Assembly: GCA_900541555.1 (NCBI GenBank)
Contig: UQKE01000047.1
Span: 1 to 18,281 of the forward strand
Source of the DNA: an uncultured Porphyromonadaceae bacterium
GTDB lineage: Bacteria; Bacteroidota; Bacteroidia; Bacteroidales; Muribaculaceae
Direction: 5' to 3'
DNA: 18,281 bases
The notes beneath the pieces are model-generated. The model saw only the letters and a program-made list of their open reading frames with translations, did no database searches and was not told the origin of the DNA. This document shows, piece after piece, positions 12,330 to 18,281 of the stretch (position 1 is its first letter; every line of letters begins with the position of its first letter). Both the position numbers and the translations under genes were made by a program.

Positions 12330-13574
12330 ATGAATTGGTTGCCGGTCAGAATAGCATTCCGCCATTTGGCTTCGCGCAAGTCGCACACAGCAGTCGGCGT
12401 GATTTCCATCGTGGCGATCTGCGCCGTAGCCGTAACGACAATGGCAATGGTGTGTGTCTTGTCGGTGTTCAATGGATTCCGCGGATTAGTCGACAGCAAA
12501 TTGTCGATGCTCGAACCGGACATCAAAATATCGGCAGCCCGCGGATATTCCATAGGCAACGCCGACAGCCTTGCACGAATCATCGAACACGTACACGGCA
12601 TAGCAGCCATCGCCCCGACCGTCACCGACAACGCCCTCGCTCTCTATGCCAACAGGCAAATTCCCGTCACGCTGAAAGGCATCCCCGACAATTACGGCGA
12701 AATCACCGACCTGCCACGGCTCGTGCAAAAAGGCGGCACATACCGGCTGACGTCCGGCGACGACAATTTCTGCATCATGAGCATCGGAGCGGCATCGGCG
12801 CTGGGAGCAATGCCGGGCGGCGAACGCACATGCAGTTTCTACGCCCCCCGCCGCATCGGCGCCATCAACATTGCCAATCCCGCATCAGCATTCCGCAAAG
12901 TGCCGGCATTTGTCGCGGGCGTTTTCGAAATCAAGCAAGGCGAATACGACCAAAACCACGTCTATGTTTCGCTCGATGCAGCCCAAAGGCTTTTCGGATG
13001 CATCGGAGAAGCCACGGCCCTTGAAGTGAAGCTCGCCGACGGCGCAAACGAACAAGAAACAATGTCCGCGCTTCGCGAAAAGCTGGGACCGGACTACAAG
13101 GTTGAAAATCGGCTGATGCAACACGCGCTGTCGCTGCGCATGATCAACATTGAAAAATGGATTGCATTCCTATTGCTCGGCTTGATCCTCATCGTGGCTT
13201 CGTTCAACGTGATCAGCACGCTCGCCATCCTCATCATGGAAAAACAATCCAACATTTCCACGCTTCGCGCCTTAGGCGCAGACAACCGGACGACCGACAG
13301 CATTTTCGTAGTCGAAGGCTGGCTCGTTTCCCTCATCGGCGCGTTGGCCGGAATCGCGCTTGGCGTCGTGCTGTGCCTGTTGCAAATTCATTTCAGCCTT
13401 GTCCGTTTGAGCGCCGACACAAGCAATTTGATCGTCGACGCCTATCCCGTAGCAATTAGCGCGACAGACATGCTGGCAATATTCGCCATTGTGGCCGTAG
13501 TGGGATTGGCGGCATCGCTTGCCACCGTGCGCGCCATGCGGGGATACATGCGCAAGGCAGCAAATCGAATGTGA
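12330..13574 (+). CDS. FtsX-like permease, LolC/LolE type
   Basis: This 414-residue inner-membrane protein has the layout of lipoprotein-releasing ABC permeases. There is one N-terminal membrane segment (about 21-45), a large periplasmic domain (about 50-270), then three membrane segments (about 275-298, 328-353 and 378-400) in the FtsX domain. The start LPVRIAFRHLASRKSH and the segment VASFNVISTLAILIMEKQSNISTLRALGA are typical of LolC/E proteins, which take outer-membrane-bound lipoproteins from the inner membrane with the ATPase LolD. No ATPase gene is adjacent. It is encoded just after rbfA. Whether it is the true LolCE or another FtsX-type exporter cannot be settled from sequence alone. 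Confidence 0.87.
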   Translation: MNWLPVRIAFRHLASRKSHTAVGVISIVAICAVAVTTMAMVCVLSVFNGFRGLVDSKLSMLEPDIKISAARGYSIGNADSLARIIEHVHGIAAIAPTVTDNALALYANRQIPVTLKGIPDNYGEITDLPRLVQKGGTYRLTSGDDNFCIMSIGAASALGAMPGGERTCSFYAPRRIGAINIANPASAFRKVPAFVAGVFEIKQGEYDQNHVYVSLDAAQRLFGCIGEATALEVKLADGANEQETMSALREKLGPDYKVENRLMQHALSLRMINIEKWIAFLLLGLILIVASFNVISTLAILIMEKQSNISTLRALGADNRTTDSIFVVEGWLVSLIGALAGIALGVVLCLLQIHFSLVRLSADTSNLIVDAYPVAISATDMLAIFAIVAVVGLAASLATVRAMRGYMRKAANRM

Positions 13575-13633
13575 GCAAAGCCAAAAAAATTATAAAAATT
13601 AACTTATCATTCGGTCGTTCGACAGTAAATAAC

Positions 13634-13642
13634 TACCTTAGC
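13634..13642 (+). promoter_or_regulatory. Weak -7 candidate for manC
   Basis: TACCTTAGC differs from TAnnTTTGY at one position. TTCG lies 20 bases upstream. It is 22 bases before the manC start, in a 90-base gap after the permease gene. The alternative is read-through from rbfA. Confidence 0.3.
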
Positions 13643-13664
13643 AAATTAAAATTCAAAACATATT

Positions 13665-14747
13665 ATGGAAAACAGATATTGCGTGATCATGTGCGGCGGC
13701 GTAGGCAGCCGGTTTTGGCCGTTCAGCAAAAAGTCGGTGCCAAAACAGTTTCTGGACTTCTTCGGGACGGGGCGTTCGCTGTTGCAAATGAGCTACGACA
13801 GAATTGCCGACATCATACCGGTGAGAAACATTCTTGCCGTTACCAACGAACTCTATGCGCCGCTTGTCAAAGAACAGCTTCCCGACCTTGCCGACGACCA
13901 GATTCTGCTTGAACCCGATCGCCGCAACACAGCGCCATGTATCGCTTGGGCAGCCTACCACATCCGCGCCGTCAATCCCAACGCCGCCATGCTCGTCATT
14001 CCTTCCGACCATCTCGTCTTGAAGGAAGAAGCTTTTCGCGAATGCGCGTTGCGCGGATTCGAATTTTTGAAACACAAGCCGCAAGCGTTGCTCACGATGG
14101 GAATCAAGCCGCATCGACCGGAGACGGGATACGGCTACATCCAAGTGAGCAAAGAGGTGGAAGACGAATGCATCGTGAAAGTAAAGACATTCACGGAAAA
14201 GCCCAACGCCGAATTGGCAAAAGTGTTTGTCAAAAGCGGAGAATTTTTCTGGAATTCCGGAATATTCCTTTGGTCGGCAAATGCAATCATCGACGCATTC
14301 CACGACCATTGCCCCGACATCGCCATGCGTTTCGACAAGGGGCTTGGAAAATTCGGCACTGCCGGAGAAATTCCTTTCATAGAAAAAGAATTTCCCGCAT
14401 GCCCCAACATTTCTGTCGACTACGCAATCATGGAAAAAAATCCGAATGTCTACGTGCAATGCGTCGACATCGGATGGAGCGACCTCGGCTCGTGGGGCGC
14501 ATACTACGAAAATTCGCCAAAAGGAGAAAATCACAACGTGACGCGCAATTGCCGCACCGTCCTCAGCGGATGCGAAGGCAATCTGTTTGCAGCAAAACAG
14601 GAGAAATTAATTGTCGCGTCGGGGCTGAAAGACTACATCATCGCCGACAACGACGACATTCTGCTGATATGCCCTCTCGCGGAAGAACAAAAGATAAAAC
14701 AATACGTCAACGAAGTTAAGGCCAACTTCGGCGACCGCTACTTATAA
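13665..14747 (+). CDS. manC: Mannose-1-phosphate guanylyltransferase
   Basis: The enzyme makes GDP-mannose from mannose-1-phosphate and GTP, feeding polysaccharide and glycan synthesis (and GDP-fucose where those genes exist). The 360 residues show the nucleotidyltransferase signature CGGVGSRFWPFSKKSVPKQF (10-29), EPDRRNTAPCIAWAA (83-97), PSDH (113-116), the GDP-mannose-family motif RPETGYGYI (151-159), FTEKP and NSGIFLW. It lacks the C-terminal phosphomannose isomerase domain of the long bifunctional type, so it is the single-function form common in Bacteroidales. An overlapping frame at 13571-13912 is not a gene. The FKBP lipoprotein gene follows after 25 bases and may be co-transcribed. 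Confidence 0.94.
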   Translation: MENRYCVIMCGGVGSRFWPFSKKSVPKQFLDFFGTGRSLLQMSYDRIADIIPVRNILAVTNELYAPLVKEQLPDLADDQILLEPDRRNTAPCIAWAAYHIRAVNPNAAMLVIPSDHLVLKEEAFRECALRGFEFLKHKPQALLTMGIKPHRPETGYGYIQVSKEVEDECIVKVKTFTEKPNAELAKVFVKSGEFFWNSGIFLWSANAIIDAFHDHCPDIAMRFDKGLGKFGTAGEIPFIEKEFPACPNISVDYAIMEKNPNVYVQCVDIGWSDLGSWGAYYENSPKGENHNVTRNCRTVLSGCEGNLFAAKQEKLIVASGLKDYIIADNDDILLICPLAEEQKIKQYVNEVKANFGDRYL

Positions 14748-14772
14748 ACGAAAAAACAATCTGAAAAAAAGA

Positions 14773-15693
14773 ATGAAAAAACTATTGCTCATAGCGTTCG
14801 CTTCGGTGTTTGCATTTGCCGCCGGATGCGGAAACGCTTCGGAAAAAGACGCCGAGAAGACGCCGGAAACAACAAACGACTCCATCGCCACAGCCTTGGG
14901 CAAAACATACGGAGCAAGCGCATCCGCCGAACTGGCAGGTGAAAAAGACTTGGTGAAAAGCGAGTTTGTGGAAGGGCTTTCCTTCGCCTTGAACACGACC
15001 GACCCGAATGCTCTAAACAATACAGGCTACAGCCTGCAACAACAGCTGCAAAAAGCCGCAGGTCCACAGCACGATTCTTTGGCAAGCCGCCTGCAAGGCA
15101 TGTCGGCAGGCATCGGGATGCAACAAATGTTCAACTATCTGGCCGCCATGGGCGAAAACCTCGACAAAAACGCTTTTTTGGCAGCATTCAAAAGCTCGTT
15201 TCTGGCACAACAAGCACCCGACGTGACGGCCGAACGCGCCACGGTGGAACAATTCTTGGACCGAATACAAGAAAAAGCCATGGCTGAAAACAAAGAACAA
15301 GCCGAGAAAAACGACAAAGAAGGCAAAGCATACATCGAAAAACAAATGAACGCCGACAAGTCGATACAAAAAACCGCCAGCGGATTGGCATACAAAGTGC
15401 TGCAAAAAGGCAACGGCCCGCGCCTGAAAGATGGCGATGTGGCACGCCTCAAATACACGGGAAAACACATCGACGGCTCCGTATTTGACGACGGAGGAGG
15501 CCAAATCGCCGAATTTTCGCCGGCGCAAGTCGTAGCCGGATTCGGCGAAGGATTGATGCTGATGAACGTTGGCTCCAAATACCGCTTTTACATCCCGGGC
15601 AATCTCGGCTATGGCATGCAAGGCACGCCCGGCGGACCAATCGGGCCGAACGAAACGCTCATTTTCGACGTGGAACTCATTGGCATAAAATAA
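14773..15693 (+). CDS. FKBP-type peptidyl-prolyl isomerase lipoprotein
   Basis: The product has 306 residues. The signal peptide ends in lipobox AAGC (Cys19), so the protein should be membrane-anchored in the periplasm. Residues about 30-190 are helical and match the FKBP N-terminal dimerisation region (ATALGKTYGASAS, FVEGLSFAL, AYIEKQM). Residues about 215-306 are the FKBP catalytic domain. Ligand-pocket residues are largely kept: Tyr228 (KYTG), Asp239 (VFDD), Tyr280 (GYGMQG) and Phe298 (IFDVEL). The pocket tryptophan is replaced by Phe in VVAGFGEGL. It likely assists folding of envelope proteins by isomerising peptidyl-proline bonds. The start is 25 bases after manC; no terminator is evident between it and the next FKBP gene. 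Confidence 0.9.
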   Translation: MKKLLLIAFASVFAFAAGCGNASEKDAEKTPETTNDSIATALGKTYGASASAELAGEKDLVKSEFVEGLSFALNTTDPNALNNTGYSLQQQLQKAAGPQHDSLASRLQGMSAGIGMQQMFNYLAAMGENLDKNAFLAAFKSSFLAQQAPDVTAERATVEQFLDRIQEKAMAENKEQAEKNDKEGKAYIEKQMNADKSIQKTASGLAYKVLQKGNGPRLKDGDVARLKYTGKHIDGSVFDDGGGQIAEFSPAQVVAGFGEGLMLMNVGSKYRFYIPGNLGYGMQGTPGGPIGPNETLIFDVELIGIK

Positions 15694-15745
15694 CCTTTTA
15701 GCAATTTTTGATAGACAAAAACCAATCAGACTGCAAGGAATATCC

Positions 15746-15754
15746 TACTTTTGC
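15746..15754 (+). promoter_or_regulatory. -7 element for the second FKBP gene
   Basis: TACTTTTGC fits TAnnTTTGY and lies 25 bases before the ATG. No clear -33 element is present at the right spacing. Confidence 0.45.
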
Positions 15755-15779
15755 AACTTGAAAAATACGCATTCTCACA

Positions 15780-16388
15780 ATGGACAAACTCAGCTATGCG
15801 CTCGGAATGAGCATGGGACATAATTTCAAAGGCTCCGGCATCAAGGCCATCAATGCCGACGACTTCGCTGCCGGCGTGGCAGCCGTCTACGACGGAACAA
15901 AACCGGCAATGAGCTACGACGAAGCCAAACGAATCGTCCAAGATTTTTTCACCAATTTGAAAAAAGAAATGCAAGCAGAAGCAGCAAAAGCCGGCACGGA
16001 AAACTTGAAAATCGGAGAAGCATTCCTTTCCGAAAATGCAAAACGCGAAGGCGTGACAACAACAGCTTCCGGACTGCAATACGAAGTGATTCGCAAAGGC
16101 GCGGGCGACCGTCCGGCCGCATCCGACCGTGTCGAAGTGCACTACACCGGCAAATTGATCGACGGCACCGTATTCGACAGTTCCGTGGAACGCGGCGTGC
16201 CGGCAACTTTCGGCGTCACGCAAGTGATCCCCGGATGGGTCGAAGCATTGCAGCTGATGCGCGAAGGCGACAAATGGAGACTCTACATTCCCTCGACGCT
16301 CGCCTATGGCGAAAACGGCGCCGGCGGCGTAATAGGCCCGAACATGACGCTCATTTTCGATGTGGAACTTTTACGAGTAATCAAATAA
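15780..16388 (+). CDS. FKBP-type peptidyl-prolyl isomerase, no signal peptide
   Basis: The product has 202 residues. It begins directly with the FKBP N-terminal domain (MDKLSYALGMSMGHNF) and has no signal sequence, so a cytoplasmic location is likely, unlike the flanking lipoproteins. The catalytic domain, about 110-202, keeps every pocket residue: Tyr122, Asp133, Trp153 (VIPGWVEAL), Tyr176 (LAYGENG) and Phe193. It is therefore the most canonical enzyme of the three FKBP-related genes here. It is followed 19 bases later by the degenerate FKBP-like lipoprotein, probably in one operon. The ATG at 15780 is the first after the promoter element. An unrecognised upstream signal peptide is unlikely because the gap holds stop codons and the promoter. 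Confidence 0.92.
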   Translation: MDKLSYALGMSMGHNFKGSGIKAINADDFAAGVAAVYDGTKPAMSYDEAKRIVQDFFTNLKKEMQAEAAKAGTENLKIGEAFLSENAKREGVTTTASGLQYEVIRKGAGDRPAASDRVEVHYTGKLIDGTVFDSSVERGVPATFGVTQVIPGWVEALQLMREGDKWRLYIPSTLAYGENGAGGVIGPNMTLIFDVELLRVIK

Positions 16389-16407
16389 AATTTAAAAAAT
16401 AAGAATC

Positions 16408-17274
16408 ATGAAGAAATTATTTCTCACCGGTGCTGCCGCTCTGTTGATTGTGGCAACCGGCTGCAAAGGCGGCACGCAACAAGAAAAAGAATTGGCCGCA
16501 CAACAAGACACACTTTCCATGGCCATCGCCGAAATGTTTGCCGCCGACTATGCGCGTCAAACCATGTATATGCCCGACAGCCTCCAATTCGACAAGGCTG
16601 AATTCCTCAAAGGCGTGCAAGCAGCTTTGGCTGCCGACACCACTTTGGCAGGACAATCCTATTTGGCAGGATTGCAACAAGGCATCCAAATGAACATGGT
16701 TATCGAAAGCATTGCAAAGCAAAACGATATCGAATTGGATAAATCCGACATCTTGGACGCTTTCAAAGAAGCCATCGCGCCGGATTCGATCACGGCATCC
16801 GCCGAGCAAGCCAACAACAAGGCAATGACCGCCCTTAGGAAAATCAAAGAAGTCAAATTGGCCGACGATCCGAAAGCCATGACCAACAAGAAGCGCTCAG
16901 CCGACTTCATGGCCGACCTTAAAAAGCAAGCAAACGCACGCTCGTTGAGCGACAACGTGGTATGCGTCACGGAAACCGTGGGAGATGGCGCGAAAGTGAA
17001 CGCTTCCGACATTGTCCGCATCAAATACACCATGACTTCCATGCTGAGCAAGCAACAATTGGATCGCACCGGCGACAATCCGCGCGAAATGCAACCGGCT
17101 CAATTTGGCGGAATCGACCCTGCCTTGGTAGAAGGCATCACGTCCATGAACCGCGGCGGGAAGAGCGTCTTTTATGTTCAACTTGACGCTGTGGCAAACG
17201 AACCTTACGACATCATAAAATTCGAAATCGAGGTTTTGCCCGACGAAGCTCCGGAAGCAGCATCTGCCGAATAA
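16408..17274 (+). CDS. Lipoprotein with degenerate FKBP-like domain
   Basis: The product has 288 residues with lipobox ATGC (Cys19). Residues about 30-195 resemble the helical FKBP N-terminal region (FLKGVQAALAAD, SYLAGLQQGIQMNMV, ILDAFKEAI, DFMADLKKQA). Residues about 198-275 follow the order of an FKBP catalytic domain: VNASDIVRIKYT, a Gln-Leu-Asp in place of VFD, FGGIDPALVEGI, then KFEIEVL. Tyr207 and Asp219 remain. The pocket tryptophan position and the whole AYG loop are missing, and that region is shortened. Isomerase activity is therefore unlikely, while chaperone or dimerisation roles could remain. It may form heterodimers with the neighbouring FKBPs (inference). It ends in an acidic tail and is followed by a terminator. 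The assignment rests on residue order and context, so it is less sure than for its neighbours. Confidence 0.72.
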   Translation: MKKLFLTGAAALLIVATGCKGGTQQEKELAAQQDTLSMAIAEMFAADYARQTMYMPDSLQFDKAEFLKGVQAALAADTTLAGQSYLAGLQQGIQMNMVIESIAKQNDIELDKSDILDAFKEAIAPDSITASAEQANNKAMTALRKIKEVKLADDPKAMTNKKRSADFMADLKKQANARSLSDNVVCVTETVGDGAKVNASDIVRIKYTMTSMLSKQQLDRTGDNPREMQPAQFGGIDPALVEGITSMNRGGKSVFYVQLDAVANEPYDIIKFEIEVLPDEAPEAASAE

Positions 17275-17296
17275 ACGAAACACGGAATAAAAAAAT

Positions 17297-17340
17297 CCGA
17301 AGCGGTTGCCGCAAAATTGCAGCGACCGCTTTTCTTTTTC
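17297..17340. terminator. Bidirectional terminator between the FKBP operon and recO
   Basis: AAGCGGTTGC (17300-17309) pairs with GCGACCGCTT (17322-17331), with one mismatch. T tracts follow on both strands (TTTTCTTTTT on plus, ATTTTTTTATT on minus), so it can serve both converging units. Confidence 0.75.
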
Positions 17341-17355
17341 TCCGGTTTCTCCGCT

Positions 17356-18081
17356 TCAATCAAACAAAGAAGCCAATATCGCAGGCGAGCGCAATTCGCC
17401 GATGGCAGAATTGTGAAGACGATAATAGTCGAGCATCAAATCGACAAGTCGGTTGCGCTGAACGCGAGAAAAGCGAAACAAATGCATGTTGCCATAGGTG
17501 ATGCGCGACAATTTCCGCAACGACTCGGCATCCTCCCCGCCGACAAAATGGTCATGAGGAGGGATTCCGTCGACAAAAACGCCATTGAGCAAATCGAAAT
17601 TCCGTCCGGGCACGTAAGTCGCTACGTCCGGCTCTATGCCGATGAACATTCCCAGATTGTACAAAAAACAGATATGGAAATTCGCCGTGCCGCGATCGAG
17701 CCGGTCGAGAATCTGCACCGAACTCGACAAAAACGAAAACAATGGCGCATTCCGCTCCTGCTCGACAATCACATGCGTGAGCAATTCGGTGAGGAACAAA
17801 GCTATCGCATTTTTCACCGGATCGGCATGAAGATTGGCAAGCGGGGCAATGCACCGAGATTCCTTGATCGGGAATATATCGCGCGACGGGCGAATATCGG
17901 TCTCAATCTCCACCAAAGAAAGAGGCTGGAACAACGCGCGCCGCATCCGAGCCGCTTTCCCCTGCCCTTGCGGAAGCAAAAACGACAACAGTCCATGCGT
18001 GTCGGTATATACACGCACGACAGCATTTTTGTCGTTGTATTTCACCGTGCGCAACACCACGCCGCGCAAACTTTCATTCAT
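17356..18081 (-). CDS. recO: DNA repair protein RecO
   Basis: RecO acts with RecR in loading RecA onto SSB-coated single-stranded DNA in the RecF pathway. The protein has 241 residues. The N-terminal OB-fold (about 1-80) includes GVVLRTVKYNDKNAVVRVYTDTHGLLSFLLP. The helical C-terminal part contains LYNLGMFIGIEPD and FDLLNGVFVDGIPP, typical of the family, and RNRLVDLMLDYYRLH near the end. The four-cysteine zinc finger of some RecO proteins is absent, which as far as I recall is usual in this phylum. The start ATG at 18081 gives the standard short lead into the OB-fold. It converges with the FKBP operon and shares its terminator. Confidence 0.93.
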   Translation of the reverse strand: MNESLRGVVLRTVKYNDKNAVVRVYTDTHGLLSFLLPQGQGKAARMRRALFQPLSLVEIETDIRPSRDIFPIKESRCIAPLANLHADPVKNAIALFLTELLTHVIVEQERNAPLFSFLSSSVQILDRLDRGTANFHICFLYNLGMFIGIEPDVATYVPGRNFDLLNGVFVDGIPPHDHFVGGEDAESLRKLSRITYGNMHLFRFSRVQRNRLVDLMLDYYRLHNSAIGELRSPAILASLFD

Positions 18082-18102
18082 AGCCGTTTCTCTTTTTCGA
18101 AC

Positions 18103-18111
18103 GTAAAGTTA
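18103..18111 (-). promoter_or_regulatory. Weak -7 candidate for recO
   Basis: TAACTTTAC on the minus strand differs from TAnnTTTGY by one base and lies 22 bases before the recO start. Confidence 0.3.
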
Positions 18112-18173
18112 CACATTATAGAATGTTGCAATTCTTAAAATCTATTAAAAAACGCGGTTTGCGTAAAGTAAAT

Positions 18174-18205
18174 TTTGCAGATATGGAATTTCAGTCTAAC
18201 TTTGC
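18174..18205 (+). promoter_or_regulatory. Strong promoter at the right edge
   Basis: TTTG (18174-18177), 19 bases and TAACTTTGC (18197-18205) give an exact Bacteroidota consensus, equal to that of the tRNA-Gly gene. Transcription would begin near 18210 and read rightwards out of the window, divergent from recO. Confidence 0.6.
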
Positions 18206-18281
18206 AGTCGCTTTCGAAGAAATTACGAAGCAACAAGGCCCATTCGTCTATCGGCTAGGACGCAAGATTTTCATTCTTGAA
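18183..18281 (+). CDS. Possible start of a truncated gene
   Basis: An open frame begins with ATG at 18183 (MEFQSNFAVAFEEITKQQ...) and is still open after 33 codons at the window end. Residues 19-33 are GPFVYRLGRKIFILE. No family was recognised. The strong promoter at 18174-18205 lies over its first codons, so either the true start is further downstream, the frame is not coding, or the gene uses another promoter upstream. Confidence 0.3.
   Translation, partial: MEFQSNFAVAFEEITKQQGPFVYRLGRKIFILE

Noticed and set aside
13571..13912. Plus-strand frame of 113 codons between the permease gene and manC
   Set aside because: It overlaps the conserved N-terminal region of manC in another frame, and its Arg-rich translation is typical of a shadow frame.

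Overview
The window comes from a Bacteroidales (phylum Bacteroidota) chromosome. The evidence is a type IX secretion C-terminal sorting domain, promoters of the Bacteroidota form (TTTG, about 19-20 bases, TAnnTTTG), weak or absent Shine-Dalgarno sites, several lipoproteins, and a fused NagB-like/PIG-L protein. Genus cannot be fixed from the sequence alone. Most of the content is housekeeping: tRNA-Gly(CCC), ribosomal protein L19, ammonia-dependent asparagine synthetase, glucosamine-6-phosphate deaminase, RbfA, a LolC/E-type permease, mannose-1-phosphate guanylyltransferase, FKBP-type prolyl isomerases and RecO.

Layout. Bases 1-300 hold degenerate intergenic repeats and the tRNA terminator. 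tRNA-Gly and rplS lie on the minus strand (301-920). A 964-residue T9SS-exported surface protein (1171-4065) and asnA (4236-5264) follow on the plus strand. nagB (minus, 5535-6344) and the NagB-like/PIG-L fusion (plus, 6546-8522) diverge from a 201-base region that contains a 21-base palindrome. Bases 8523-10091 are an accessory patch: a HigBA-like toxin-antitoxin cassette whose toxin appears internally deleted, set among many pieces of a modular hairpin repeat. Then come a tiny lipoprotein (minus, 10092-10262), two tandem paralogous lipoproteins (10670-11755), rbfA and a LolC/E permease (11918-13574), manC followed by an FKBP lipoprotein (13665-15693), an FKBP without signal peptide followed by a degenerate FKBP-like lipoprotein (15780-17274), recO (minus, 17356-18081), and a promoter with the possible start of a gene at the right edge.

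How the parts may work together. nagB returns glucosamine-6-phosphate to fructose-6-phosphate. The divergent fusion has an apparently intact zinc deacetylase domain, but its NagB-like domain has lost the residues that in NagB carry out catalysis, so it may sense or bind a sugar phosphate rather than deaminate it (inference). manC supplies GDP-mannose. The FKBP group and the LolC/E-type permease belong to envelope protein folding and lipoprotein sorting, which fits the number of lipoproteins nearby.

The least ordinary content is (1) a family of intergenic repeats with constant ends and exchangeable, self-complementary stems, (2) the toxin-deleted TA cassette with a perfect 16-base palindrome over its promoter, and (3) the pseudo-NagB/deacetylase fusion with its candidate operator. 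No CRISPR array, transposase, integrase or phage gene is visible.
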